Positions 37,401 to 52,400 of a DNA stretch of 64,000 nucleotides are shown here, in pieces. How positions within the stretch are numbered: position 1 is the first letter of the stretch; every line of letters starts with the position of its first letter. The stretch comes from Dipylidium caninum (lineage: Eukaryota; Platyhelminthes; Cestoda; Cyclophyllidea; Dipylidiidae), in assembly GCA_017562135.1 (NCBI GenBank), contig QEYB01001019.1, positions 644,222 through 708,221 of the forward strand. Direction: 5' to 3'. The notes beneath the pieces are model-generated. The model saw nothing but the letters and a program-made list of their open reading frames with translations. It was not told the DNA's origin and did no database searches. The translations under genes were made by a program, and so were the position numbers.

Positions 37401-40400
37401 CGTTGGAGAACTCGTCAAACTGAGCAAAGCGGCGCGAAGTGGCAACTCGTGAGGGTGTCGTTGCCCACGAGGGAATGCACAGCCCCGCACACCATCGTGC
37501 CTACCGCCACAAGTTGGTGGATCTGCGTTAGGGACGCGTTGACGCCTCCACCGTGAAGCCGCGTCCTCGTGCCTCCGTACCACCATTTCTTTTTAGTCGC
37601 TCCATGCAGAAATCCTCAAGTGGCAAAACCTCTAATGACGCTAATGGCGTCAAATCACACTTACTTCGCTTCCTTGATAGCACAAATCAGAATTTTTGCA
37701 AATGTGGAAGTATGAGACTGTTTGGACGATGACAAAAGTCGTCGACAAAAGAAGACAGCCTCTATTTAGACAAAATTGTATATAATTAAGCAAAAAGTTT
37801 AAATTTTCACTCTCCCTCAAATGCCGTAACCATTCAGTTGCCAACTCACCTGACGAGTCCTTATGAATCGTGGCGGTCATTGAGTTGTGATTGCGGGGTG
37901 CACATGCTGTTGCACCTAATCACAACTTGCGCGTACGGAGGATCGCCATCGGGCATGGGAAGAGGTGGGAAATGAAGGGGGATGCCAGGTCCATAGAGGA
38001 CTAAACCAACAACTTGGTTACCCCACTTGCGTCTGTTAGAACCCTATTTTTTCCACAAATTTCAACTAGAATGCTGATAAGACCCTGCTGAGGGAGCCGC
38101 CCCCGGGCGACTACGACCGCCTAGTGGACACGATGAGCTGTCTCGGTGCTGTCAAAACCCGCCAGTCGACCACCGATGCGATGTTTGAACCGTTGAAGCG
38201 AACCTCCGATCTCTTGAAGTCGTACGGGCAGACGGTGCCATCGGAGGTGCAACTTCTCATGGAGGTACCATCCCCACTTTGCCGCCAAAACCCTGCTACG
38301 CTTTTCATGCCCTATCAGTCGCAAAACCTTTCTCTGTCTACTGTGGCACTTCTATGGCTAATCCACTTTTGTCAGACGGGCCGGAAGAAACGATCCAATT
38401 CACAATTTCGTAGTCTCCCTGGGGGGAGAGAAACCTACACGTCTCTGCAGGGATAGTCGAGAATTACGGACGTCAAAAGCACTTCATGCTAGTGGTAGTG
38501 AGGGATCATTGCGACGCACGGGTGGGTGGGCGTCACGGTCATCTAGCAACACCGTGGAATGCGAAGGTTTGGGAAAAGTCAAAGCGGTACTTTAGTGTCC
38601 ACCTTGTCTCCACAAACGCTGCCTGCGCATGGTGGACTCGAGGTCAGTCCAAGAATGAACGGGGCGAACCAGGAGTTCATCCTCTGGACGTCCGATATGG
38701 TGGTGAGGAGTTCTTGCCAACATAATGCTGAAACCCCTCCCCTGAGTCTACTCGGCCGAGGAAGATGAAGCGGCTCGGGGCAGCGTCCGCGGAAAGACAC
38801 ACTTTGACGTGGTGACCTATGTGTGACGGCTTCTACTACTACCCTTGTTTTTGACCTGTGAAGGAGGCGTTAACCCTTTCAGGAGTTGCCTCGGAGGTGG
38901 AACAACCTGAAGAAGAGGGTGATGCTGATGAAGCAGGTAGTCGCACCGCTGCAGTCTGAGGAAATTGCGAAGGTGCGCAAGTCGGTGGCACAATTCGAGG
39001 CGAAGGAGCACAAGTATCGCGAACTCTTTGTCAAAATCCTGCCTTTCCAATATGATTGCGAGGAGCCGTACAGCATGCTGGACAAGGTAGGTCGAAAGGG
39101 AGAGGAGGAGAACTGACGATTCCTATTGTTCCCGTTTTTCCACTTAGATGATCTACTAATGACGCCTAAATTTCAGACGGCTAAGTAGATGGGGTGCCAG
39201 TTTCCGTTGTGAATACGTGCAAAATTTGACAGTTTTGACGAGTTCCAAGTGACTTGCTGTCATCTGTCGCGGGCTCATAGCTTAGAGTACACTGTCGTCA
39301 CTAGGATCACATGTACGCCAGGAAATCTCCATGTTCATTCGTTGTGGAGGGTAGATGTCATGCCATCTCGCATTAGCTTGACATGACTTGCCACCTCATT
39401 TGTCGCAAACACCGATAAGCGAAACAACACGTGGCCATTTGGGACGTTTTAAGCAGAGGTCGCGCAGGCAACCAGTTTTCCCTCGTGTTGACGCGGAGTC
39501 TCCACTCCTCTGGCCGAGGGTGCTGGGCCCTCGCAGGCGGCTGGCGAGGCGAACGCCGCCGGTCCGGGCGGAGACGCATTGGCATCGGTCGATGGATCAC
39601 ATTTGCATTTCCACTTATGGCTTTGTTTTCGTTGTGTGTCACATTTCTGGTGGTCTTGACGACGAGCCAAAACGCCTGTAAGGGAAAACTCGTCGTCAGG
39701 TTGAAGTGCCTAATAGTTGAACAAATAGTAACAAACTTGCAATTATTTAAGCTGCTTTGAAATAACACACACACACTAAGCAAATAGGATGAGACAATTG
39801 AGCACCACTGGTATGTTAATCCAGACGAGTTGGAACAGGAAATGCTTTTTGCAAATTTTCCTTCTGTAACTTTGATTCTTCAGGAAAATGTAGCTATCAG
39901 CGAGATGGAGGAGGAGCTCAAGAAAATTCAAAAACAGGCCCGGCTGTTTGAGGTTGCTCTGCCCGACTTCCATCAGCTGGCCAGCTGCCGAAGTGAACTT
40001 CGTCTCCTCAAAAGGGTGTGGGATTGGGTCTTCACGATCCGCTCCACCATTGCCGGGTGGTATGACACGCCGTGGCGCCTTGTCAGTGTGGATGAGATGG
40101 ATCTCACGCTGAAGCAGTTCTCCGTCAAGGACCTGCGTCAGCTCGACAAAGAGGCCCGAGCCTGGCCCGTCTTCGTCGGCATTGAGGCCGAAGTTCGCAA
40201 CATGATGACTTCGCTAAGAGCTATGACTGAACTCCAGAACCCCTCAATCAGGGGACGCCACTGGTCTCAGCTCATGGCAGCCACCGGAGTCCGCTTCACA
40301 ATGGACGAAAACACTGTCCTTGCCGATCTTATAGCCTTGAATTTGCACAATTATGAGGAGGAGGTTCATGCTCTTGTTGATAAAGCGGTGAAAGAAGCGT

Positions 40401-43400
40401 CGATGGAGAAGATTTTGAAAGAATTAGAAGTTACCTGGAGTGGAATGGCCTTCGAAGTAGAAATACACCCTAGAAGGAACTTAAAGCTCTTCAAGGTCAG
40501 TCAGGAAACGGTGGAGACGCTGGAGGATAATCAACTTCAGTTGCAAAACATGGCCACTTCGAAACATATTGACTTCTTCCGGGATCAGATCGCTGAGTGG
40601 CAAAATAAACTCACCAATGCCGACAACGTTATTAGCCTGTGGTCAGAGGTTCAGCGCACTTGGGCTTATCTCGAGGCAATCTTTCTCAGTTCTGAGGATA
40701 TTCGCGAACAACTCCCTGAAGACTCCGAGAGGTTTGACAAAATCGATGTTGAATTTAGAGAAATTGTGGAGGATTTCGGGAGGAAGGGGACAAACATCAT
40801 TGAAGTCACCCGTCTACCGGGTCTACCTGGTCGTCTTGAAAAACTTAAAAATCAACTGACTTTCTGTGAAAAGGCACTCGCCAATTACCTTGACACCAAA
40901 CGTCTTGCCTTCCCGCGCTTTTACTTCATCTCGCCCACCGACCTCCTCGATATTTTGGCCAACGGGACTGAACCCATCAAAGTGATGCCCCATCTGTCAA
41001 AACTGTTTGACAGCATCACCAGTCTGGCTTTAAAATCCGCCCAGAAAACTGCAACGTCGATGAGAGCAAAAGATGGTGAGGTGGTGGAATTAACCAGGGA
41101 CTGCTCGCTCGAGGGGAAAGTAGAGGTTTGGCTAAATCGAGTGTTGGAGGAGATGAGAGCCACTTTGGTGAATAATCTCCATAAGTGTGTGGCTAATTTC
41201 GAGGAGAAACTTCGGGAACAGTGGATTTTTGACTATCCAGCCCAGGTCTCGTTGGCCGGTTGCCAGATTGGCTGGGCGGCAGAGGTGAATCTCAACTTTA
41301 CCCAACTCGAGGAAGGCTATGAAAATGCCTTGAAATTCTTCAACAAGAAGCAAATCACTCAGTTGAACGCTCTCATCACCCTGCTGGTAGGTGAGTTGAA
41401 TCCACAGGAGAGACAGAAAGTGATGACCATTTGCACCATCGACGTCCACAATCGAGACGTGGTGGCGCGGTTGGTCGAACAGAAGACGGTGGAGCGCAAC
41501 GCATTCGCGTGGCTGAGCCAACTGCGACACCGGTGGGACGATGCTGAGAACGACTGTTTCGCCGAGATCTGCGACGCCCAGTTCCGCTACGCCCACGAGT
41601 ATCTCGGTAATACGCCTCGTCTGGTCATCACCCCGCTTACAGACCGCTGCTACATCACCCTCACCCAGTCCCTCCACCTCGTAATGTCCGGCGCCCCCGC
41701 GGGACCCGCAGGAACTGGTAGGTTTAAGGTGGTACTCGCGCCAATCAAATCACGCTTAACTTAAACAATTGTAATAACCCCTACATGGCAAGCTTATCTT
41801 CACTGGCGATCCCCAATCCCCACCCCGGCCACCCCCTGGGGAAAGACCGTTCACGATCGTCGGTTCCCCGCGTTCTGCGGCGCCATTCACTGCGTTGCAG
41901 GCGCCTTACAAAATGTTTCCCCAGTACCGCTCTAAAGCATCTCAGCCATCTATTTGCAATTTAATAAACGATTCGTCTATTTGCATTACTGATGGGGGGC
42001 ACTGGGTGCGAGGAGTGGCTCATAGTGGGATTCGAGGCCACCAGCTAGAGAATTGTCACTGCCCAACACCTCAACCAACGCACAGGGGAAACCTGGTCCA
42101 CATTTCCAAGTTTGGATTGCTTGAGCCCTTTCTTACGCTCTTCTGCCTCGAAATCGTGGTTATTTTTGTTAAGGCAAGACCGAAACAACGAAGGACCTTG
42201 GTCGTGCCCTCGGCATGATGGTCTACGTGTTCAACTGTTCAGAGCAGATGGACTACAAGTCGGTGGGGAACATTTATAAAGGCCTCGCCCAGTCCGGCTC
42301 ATGGGGCTGCTTCGACGAGTTCAACCGCATCTGCGTTGAAGTGTTATCGGTGGTGGCAGTTCAAGTGAAGTGTATCCAGGACGCCATTAAGAATAGATGT
42401 GATCGTTTTAACTTTTTGGGCGAGGAGATTAATCTCAATCCCGCCGTGGGCATATTTATCACTATGAATCCTGGCTATGCTGGCCGTACAGAACTGCCGG
42501 AGAACCTCAAGGCCCTTTTCCGACCCTGCGCAATGGTGGTGCCGGACTTTGAGCTCATCTGCGAGATCATGCTGGTGGCGGAGGGTTTCAAGGAGGCGCG
42601 TCTCCTGGCTCGAAAGTTTATCACCCTTTATGGACTGACCAAAGAACTGCTTTCCAAACGAGATCACTACGACTGGGGTCTGAGAGCTATTAAGTCAGTT
42701 CTGGTGGTCGCCGGTTCCCTCAAACGTGGCGATCCCACGCGTCCGGAGAAGGAAGTCTTAATGAGGGCACTGCGTGACTTCAACATACCCAAAATTGCAG
42801 CTGACGATATGCCCATCTTCATGGGCCTCATTTCTGATCTCTTTCCCGCGATGGATGTGCCGAGGAAGAGAGATGCGGCTTTCGAGGAGGAAGTGCGAAA
42901 AGCTACTGTGGACTTAAGACTACAACCCGAGGAGAACTTTATTCTCAAAGCAGTTCAATTGCAGGAGCTCTTCTCTGTTCGCCACTCTGTCTTCATTTTG
43001 GGCAATGCGGGTACCGGGAAGTCAATGATTTGGCGCACGTTGTACAGAACGAATCAAAATTTGAAAAGGTCACCAGTTGTGGTAGATCTAGACCCAAAAG
43101 CAGTTACCAACGACGAGCTCTTCGGAGTCATTAACCCTGCGACGAGAGAGTGGAAAGACGGTCTCTTCTCAGTTGTGATGCGCGACTTATCCACGATGAC
43201 CCACGATGAACCCAAATGGATAGTCCTAGACGGCGACATTGACCCCATGTGGATCGAGTCCCTGAACACCGTGATGGACGACAACAAAGTCCTCACCCTG
43301 GCGAGCAATGAGAGAATCCCATTGACTCCGACCATGCGACTCGTATTTGAGATCAGTCATCTGAAAACAGCAACCCCAGCAACGGTTTCCAGGGCTGGAA

Positions 43401-46400
43401 TACTCTTTGTTAACCCTCAGGTCAGTTAAGCTGCTCTGGCGGTAACCCTAAGCAGACACTTTTGGCTACTTTCTAATTAATAGGCCCGGAACACAGGTTC
43501 CTGCCCTTTTCACCTTGTAAGTAGCAAAATATAAGTGGCAAGTAAACAGAAAATTCAAGAATCCTCCAGTAAAACTTTATCATTAAGAAAAGACGGCACA
43601 TTTGCTGAGGTATTCATAGCATTGGTCTGGTGACTGTGTCATTGCGGATTTCGTCGACGGATGGATTTTGTAAATTCTTTTGTTTCGTTAGCGTCCTCAA
43701 AGAACTTATTTTATATTTTTCGTATTATTTGGACTTCTGTATGCCATTTAGTAAAAAATCATATTCATTATTTCTTTAACGTTGTTGTTATTCTAATTTA
43801 AAACGGAAGAAAAGGACGCACACTTCGGACCTATTTTACTGTATTATTTCCTTAAAAGGCAAGAAGGCATCGCAAGCACATAAGAAGTTATGCGCCACAG
43901 ATGGGAATGAGGCCTTAAAGAAAGAAAGTCAGTGTCCTCACAAGTGGTTCGCCAGATTCCGTTCCAGTCGTCTTTCACTGCAAACTGCCCAGCAGTTCGG
44001 ATGACCGTCCAGGTGAAGTTGACGAGACCCACGTCTGTGAAGGCCATCGTGGAAGCAGATCGTCGGAGAAGATCACAACACACGTGCCATCGTGGAGATG
44101 CGCACATGCGCATCACAGGCATGCATGGAAAGCAGAATTAGAAGAGCTTGGCCATGACAGGAAACTCGATCTCACATTCCTCCCTCACCTAGTTGGGGAA
44201 ATCATTTGCCCGCCGCATTAGCATCTCCGACCGTTGAGGCTGAAAGGCAACGAGGTTGAGGCATTTCTGACAAGACTAATTGCTGAGACGGAAGGTGGCA
44301 GTTTGGAATAACGTTGGTGGGAAGAGACGGTGGGTGATGCAAGACGAAGCTGCCAGTCGAGGCGACATGAGAGACAGAGATTCACAAAAAAATGAGTGAT
44401 TATGCTGTCAGTCTGGTGCGACTACAAAGGAATTCTGCACTCGTAACTTTGATCAAACACCCAAAGCGAGCAATTCAATGTGGGGACGTTGGAGAACTCG
44501 TCAAACTGAGCAAAGGCGGCGCGAGTGGCAACTCGTGAGGGTGTCGTTGCCCACGAGGGAATGCACAGCCCGCACACTCGTTGCCTACCCGCCACAAGTT
44601 GGTGGATCTGCGTTGGGACGCGTTGATGCCTCCACCGTGAAGCCGCGTCCTCGTGCCTCCGTACCACCATTTCTTTTTAGTCGCTCCATGCAGAAATCCT
44701 TATGTTGTAGCATTTCTAATACCGCTATTAATATAAAATGACATTCAAATCGGTGCTTTGATAGCAGAACATGGACGTATGAGACTGCCACAACAACGGC
44801 AAAAGGTCATCGACAAAAGTTTCTACTTTTAAACAAAAATTTTGAATTTTCATTCTCATTTAAAATCAGCAATCACCTAGTTGCCAACCTAACAATTAAG
44901 CACTGAAGCTGCTTGCGGAATTCACGGGAAGAAAAGTCCACGAGATGCAAAGGGATCAAACCTAACATGCGAGATATGTCATGTTGGTCCAGGACCTGGG
45001 CTGGGCACCATACGTCTACTCGTGGTTGGCTGGCCGCGGGAACCGCTCCGAACAGGCCAACCTGGGCATCCTCTTTGAGACGTACGTCCCGAAGTGCCTG
45101 GAGGCTCTTCGCACCCGCTTCAAGGCCGCCGTGCCGCTCGTGGAGTTGGGCCACGTGCAGATGCTGTGCCACCTGTTGGACGCCCACCTCGCCCTCTTCA
45201 ACACGTCCGCCGACACGCCCAAGGAGGTGTACGAGGTCTTCTTTGTCTTTTGTGCTGTCTGGGCCTTCGGAGGAGCATTAATTCAGGACCAATTAGTGGA
45301 TTACAGGGCGGATTTCTCAAAATGGTGGACAGAGGAGTTCAAATCCGTCAAATTCCCTATTTCCGCTGGTGCCACGGTGTTTGACTTCTACATCGACCCC
45401 TCGAGCAAGAGGTTTGAGCCGTGGGCGAAGAAGATCGAACAGTTCATTTTGGACTCGAGTGAGCCACTTCAGGTAGGCTGGTTACAAGTGACTCCGCCCA
45501 AATAAATCGTCTCCCCTGTTCAGAGCACTACTGAGCAGTCGAGATTTAATGAATTTATCCAGTACAACAAAAACGCCCCACTCTGTTGAAGATATCTGAA
45601 GCGCCGTGGTAGTGTGACACCGTTCCTTTGCCACAGTCATCATCTTACGCAAGTGCGGTATTCATTTTGCTGTGATGTTCGCGGTACCGCGGGACGGAGA
45701 TGCTTGGCCCGGCTTTTCCGTAGCCCTGCTACTGAAGTGACTTCAGTGCGGCGACTAAAACTATTAGTTGGAAAGTTTGAAACGGGCGTTGAGTAGAAAA
45801 TGGAAATCAAAAAAGGCAGTTTTCCCATTATTTGTTATATTCTTTCAAAACAATTTCGATTGAAGTCTACGACTTTCTGCTAACAGTCGAGTAGGTCATG
45901 AATGCCTTTCTGGGAAAAAAACACGTATTTTAGACTCGTTGGGGAGACTAAAGTTGCAGGACGAAATTTTGGAGCCACTTTTGGGCATTTTTTCTCGGAG
46001 CCTGCTGAGCTGCGATATAAGTCAATTTGACGCGGTGCAAGAAAAAGGAAAATGAAATACAAACAGTGAAAAATTCTACGAGACGAGGAAACAGCAAAAT
46101 TTTAACATTTATACATTAAAACGCCGAGGGCATGTCGCGACGTACCTCGCTCAGTCACAGCAGAACACGGACCAAAAACACCAGCTTCATAGTTGCCAAC
46201 CTTATATCTCCTTATATTTCCATGAAATACCTCAGTATTTTCTAATTTACACATTTTTCGTGATTACGGTGTCATTTGAGCGTTCATATGGTGCCCGCAG
46301 GACGTAAATTTTGAGGTCTCCAGTCTTTCAGAACTTGGGAAAGAATCTGTTATGAACTGAGGATTCAAACATAACCACAATGCTTTCTTAACGAAAATTT

Positions 46401-49400
46401 GGCTTTGATGGGATATTCTTATCTACACATTTGCTTTATCGTTTTAAATTAGCATACAAAAGCCACTTTTTTCATCACAAGTTGATGATTTTGTGGCGAA
46501 ACGACGGCAGTTGTGTATTGTGAAGGCAGCAACGAAGACGCGCATTTGCTTTTGAAGCGGTCGCTCGATCCTCTGCACTTGCGTCAATTCGTACGGCAGG
46601 CACATAAGAGTTTCAACACGGCCGGCCGAATGGATGGCCGAGTCCTGTTTTAAAGCAAAGTTTACGATTACTTGTTTGGCTGTTAAAGGATTCCGCAGGC
46701 GTCTTACTTCCTCTCTCTCTCCTCCTCCCTGAGTCCTCCTCCTCGTCATCATCTCGGCCCGCTGGTCTTCCTCCAGGGGTCTTCACGACGCTTAAATTGC
46801 CAGAAGGGAAGTTTCAGAACCGACACCAGGCTCATTCACCCATCGAATGTCTCATTAATGTTCCTCGAAGCCCCCTGATTTGCGTTATGATTCAATTTGA
46901 ATCCGTACAGTAAGAGTGGACGTGAATCGCGTTTTGTTGCCGCCTGGTTTCGTCAAAAAATTAAACAAAAATGCAATATAAACAAGGCAAAAATTTACGA
47001 AAGATGTTAGAAGAAGAATACTTTAGACATTTATAAATAAGAATATCGAGGACATTTTGATAGGTGTTTCTCTCCGCCACAACTTAACAGAAATTAAAAT
47101 AGAACCGCCTGTCTCATAGTTTCCACAGATTTTTTGTGAATGCCAGGCATTTCGTGAGAGAACTCGCGGCTGGCCTTCAGCCCCTCTCCCCTTCCCCTTT
47201 CTACTTTTAAATTTCATCATTTTTTCACATGTGATACCGCTGCACGGGCGATAGGACCCGAGGGGGAAACAGTTCAAAGCCTCCTCGAAAACGGCTCTTG
47301 GAAGGCCGTAGTCCCAAAAACCCACCAGAAGTGATGACACAAAGAGAAGACTGTTTGGGTTGCGAGAATGACATCCTTTGTATACTGCAGAAGATGGGTG
47401 AGGGGTGCTGCGGTAGTAGTAGAAAAACCCCACAATTTCTCATTAGTCGAGGTAGAGTTGCGGGTTATACAGTGAACTGTTGCCTCCCTCCCCTTCTCCC
47501 CCCCTCCCCCCCTCCCCCAGACCGCCCTCGTATCAACAGCCGAGACCGCGCGGATCCTCTACTTCCTCAACCTTTTCATCTCCGCCCGTCGACCTGTCAT
47601 GCTGGTCGGGGGCGCGGGCAGTGGGAAGACCGTTCTGGTCCAGAGTCTGCTCAAGGACTTGGGCGAGAACTTCCTCGTAGTTAACGTGCCCCTGAACTTC
47701 TACACCACCAGTGAGATGCTCCAACGGGTGTTGGAGAAACCGCTGGAGAAAAAAACTGGCCGTTGTTTTGGCCCCCCGGGGAACAAGCGTCTTGTTTACT
47801 TCATCGACGATCTCAACATGCCTGAAGTGGACGCCTACTTCACGGTGCAACCGCACACGCTTATTCGACAGCACATAGACTATTCACACTGGTACGACCG
47901 TGCGAAACACACGCTGAAGGAAATCACCAACGCACAATACGTGACTTGCATGAACCCTACTGCTGGCAGTTTCACAATTGATCCACGGCTACAGGTACGC
48001 CACCTCCTGTCCATGCGCCGATGGCGGTCTTCCCGTGACACCCTCCCTCTTCCCCTCCCCTCCCTTCCAGCGCCACTTCGCCATCTTCAACATCAGCTTT
48101 CCTGGCCGCGAGGCTGTCCACTCGATATACAACTCCATTCTCTCACAACACCTCGAACTGCCCTCCGCCGGTTTCCCCGCAACGGTTCAACGCCTGGCCT
48201 CAAGTTTAACTGACTTGGCTATCGACTTCCATGCCAAAGTGACGTCGGTCTTCCTGCCAACCGCCGTGAAGTTCCACTACGTTTTCAACCTACGTGACCT
48301 GACCAACGTGTTCCAGGTAAGTGTCAGACGGCGTGGCGTCTCAGCTAATCGCTGAAGCGCCTTCCCGGGCGTTTCTGCACAGCCAATTCGTCTGTGGCCG
48401 AGAGGTCGTCCGCGTAAAATCTTTTACTGTTTGTGTCGCAGAGCGAGCGGGAAGGATTTTCGTTATACCACTAAAGTGTGTTTTAAAGGAAGTCACATTT
48501 ATGGCAACTTTTCTGTCCCGTTAGGGTCTTCTCTTTTCAAAGGACGAATGTCTCAAAGCCCCGTTCGACCTGCTTCGACTGTGGATCCACGAAACAGAAA
48601 GGGTTTATGCGGACAAAATGGTGGATGCTGACGATAGAATGGCTCTTGGTAAACTCCTCCGCGATTTTGTTGTGAAGCAATTCACCGAGGTGGACCTTGA
48701 CGAGGATGTTATATTTGCGAAGCCCCTCCTCTACTGCCACTTCGTTCAGGGCTTCGGCGATCCCCGCTACCTCCCTGTGGAGTCCAATGCCACCTTGGCA
48801 AAGTTGCTGAACGATGCTTTGGAGAATTACAACGAAATGAACGCAGCAATGAATCTGGTTCTATTTGAGGACGCGATAGAGCACATTCTGCGAATTGACC
48901 GTATCCTCGAGTCGCCACGAGGCAACGCCCTTCTGGTGGGCATTGGTGGTTCGGGCAAACAGTCGCTCTGCCGTCTGGCGGCTTTCATCAGTTCCCTTGA
49001 GGTCTTCCAAATCGTCGCCAAAACGGGCTATTCCATAAATGATTTGAAAGCCGACTTGGCTGTGCTCTATCGCAAGGCAGGGCTCAAATGCATTGGAACT
49101 GTGTTCCTTCTCACTGACGCCCAAATCTTAGACGAAAAGTTCCTCGTGGTCGTCAATGACCTGCTCGCATCGGGAGAGATTCCTGACCTCTTTGCTGATG
49201 ATGAAGTAGAGGAGATTATTTCCGCCGTTCAGTCAGCCACCAGAGCTGCGGGTATCCTCGACACAAAGGAAAATTGCTGGCAGTTCTTCATTAACAGAGT
49301 CAGACGCACGCTCAAAGTGGTCCTCGGCTTCTCTCCCGTGGGCCCGCGGCTTCGTGTTCGCGCTAGGCGTTTCCCAGCCCTAATAAACTGTACCAGCATC

Positions 49401-52400
49401 GACTGGTTCCATGAATGGCCGGTGGAAGCCATGCTTTCTGTTGCGAAGAGATTTGTCTCTGAGATTGAACTTCTTGATCCGAAATTGCACGAACCCATCG
49501 CCATATTCATGTCCCACGCCCACAAGACCGTGAACGAAGTGAGCAAGGAGTACCTAACTTATGAGAGACGCCACAACTACACCACTCCAAAGTCCTTTCT
49601 GGAGCAAATTCACCTCTATGAAAACATGTTGTATAAAAGGGAGAGGGAGATTCAGGGTAAGATCGCCCGACTAAAGAATGGTCTGCAAAAACTAGAAAGT
49701 GCCGCGCATCAAGTTGATGAATTGAAGGTCAAATTGGCCGATCAGGAGGTGGAGTTGGCTGGGAAGAACAAGGATGCCAATGAGTTGTTAGCGATTGTGA
49801 GTGCTGAGACAGAAAAGGTGGTTGCTGAGAAAGCGGTGGCGAACGAGGAGGAGAAGAGGGTTTCGAAGATTAGGGCAGAAGTCTCGCACAAACAGCGTGA
49901 GTGCGAAAAGGACCTGGCCAAGGCAGAGCCGGCACTTGTGGCTGCTCAAGAAGCCTTAAATACGCTAAATAAAAATAATTTGACGGAAATGAAGTCCTTC
50001 GGCACACCGCCACCAGCCGTTGTAAAGGTCGTCGCTGCTGTTGCTTGCCTTTTGGCTCCGCAGGGACGGGTGCCCAAAGATCTGAGTTGGAAGGCGGTGA
50101 AGGCCGGAATTATGGGCAAGATAGACCAATTTCTTGACAATCTGATCAACTATGATAAGGAAAACATCCACGAGAACTCGCTAAAGGCCGTAGCTGGGTA
50201 TCTAAAGGATCCCGAATTTGATCCCGATCTGGTTCGCAGTAGATCCCTCGCAGCTGCCGGGCTATGCTCCTGGGTCATCAACATCGTCAAATTCCATGAG
50301 GTCTTTAGTGTGGTGAAACCCAAACGAGATGCTCTGGATGAAGCTAACAAGGAGTTACAGGATGCCACTGAGGCTCTGGAAGGAGTTCGAGAAAAGATTA
50401 CGTGCTTGGAAAGCAAGTTGGCAGAATTAACTGCCAACTTTGAGGCGGCTAGGGCGGAGAAGCAGAAATGTCAGGATGAGGCAGACAACACGAAAATGAC
50501 AATTGATTTGGCCAACCGTCTTGTAGTTGGTCTTGCCTCCGAAAAACTTCGATGGTCCCAACAGATTGAGGAGCACGAAGTTCAAGCCTCTTGCCTTCCT
50601 GGAGATGTGCTAGTAACCGCCGCCTTCCTCTCTTACCTCGGCTACTTCACGAAAAGGTATCGGTCGGAACTGTTGGACAAACTATGGATGCCCTATCTGC
50701 GCTCCTTGCAGCCCCCAATCCCGATGACGCCTGACCTGGATCCACTCTCCCTGCTGGTGGACAATGCACTTGCAGCAAAGTGGAACAACGAAGGCCTGCC
50801 CAACGACCGGTTTTCAGTTGAAAATGCCGCTATACTCACGGCTTCTGAGCGGTGGCCCCTTCTTGTGGACCCCCAGTTGCAGGCTGTTAAGTGGATCAAA
50901 ACGCACTACGGGGAGGAGCTCCAAGTCCTCCGGATGGACCAGAAGGGCTACCTGACCGCCATTGAGCGTGCTGTTTCCCAAGGCACAGTCGTCCTCATTG
51001 AAAATATCGGCCTTGTCGTGGATCCCGTCCTAGAGCCCCTAATTGGTCGAAACAAGATTAAGAAGGGGACTGCTATTCGTCTGGGCGGGAAGGAAATAGA
51101 CTACAACCCCGAGTTTAGGTTGATCTTACAGACCAAATTGGCCAATCCTCACTACGCGCCGGAGCTGCAAGCACAGGCTACTCTAATTAACTTCACAGTA
51201 ACACGCGACGGGTTGGAGGACCAACTTCTTGCCAATGTTGTTCGAAAGGAGAGACCAGATCTGGAGGGCCTCAAGTCTGACCTGACACGACAACAAAATG
51301 AATTTAAAATCACGCTTAAATCCCTTGAAGACGCTCTATTGGCAAAATTGTCCGAGGCGGAAGGTAATTTTCTCGGAAATTACGACCTCGTTGAAAACTT
51401 GGAGACGAATAAGCGGACAGCGGCCGAAATACAGGGGAGAGTGGAGCAGGCAAAGACGACGGAGGAGGCGATTAACACAGCGCGTGAAATCTACCGACCG
51501 GCATGCGAACGGGCTGCGATGCTTTACTTTATCATAAGTGACCTGAGCAAAGTAAATCCCATCTACCAGTTCTCCCTCAAGGCGTTCGGTCACGTTTTCG
51601 ACACCGCCATGACGAAGAGCCGAGGCCTCCGAGGAGGTGAAAACGCGGGTGACAAACATCATCAATTCCATAACGTATTCCGCGTACGTATACACATCCA
51701 GAGGCCTTTTTGAGAGGGACAAGTTGTTGTTTACGGCTCAAGTTGCTTTCCAAGTGTGTCAAGCGCGCGGTGAAGTAAATTCGGAGGAACTTGACTACCT
51801 CTTGCGTTGTCCTGTTGTTCCGAATGTGAACAGCCCCGTGGACTTTATCACTGACAACGGTTGGGGTGCAATCAAAGCCTTGACTGCGCTTGATATCTTC
51901 AACAACTTAGACTCCGACATTGAGGGTTCTGCTAAACGCTGGAAGAAGGTTTATGACAGCGAGAAGCCGGAAAACGAGAGATTACCCCAGGACTGGAAGA
52001 ACAAAACCCACCTGCAGCGTCTGTGTATTCTACGAACACTGCGGCCTGATCGTATGCTCTATGCCATCCAGAACTTTGTTTCGGCTAACCTGGGAAAGCG
52101 GTATATTGAACAAAGCAGTCTGCCCTTGGCGGAATCCTTTAAGGAGTCTGGACCCACAACACCCATCTTTTTCATACTCTCCCCGGGTGTTGATCCCCTC
52201 AAGGAAGTGGAAACTTTGGGACGCCAGCTGGGGTTCACCACCGAGGCGAGGAATTTCCATAATATCTCTTTGGGCCAGGGTCAGGAGAGCGTTGCCGAGG
52301 AGGTGATGCAGTTATCAGCACACGAAGGCCATTGGGTTATCCTACAAAATGTGCATCTCGTGGCAAAGTGGTTGCCGACGTTTGAGAAGCAGTTAGAGGA

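Noticed and set aside
51589..51619. A 31-nt intron explaining the dynein frame break
   Set aside because: It fits phase and size, but it would remove a block conserved in the dynein family and its acceptor lacks pyrimidines. A one-base indel is the simpler reading, though cDNA could reverse this.
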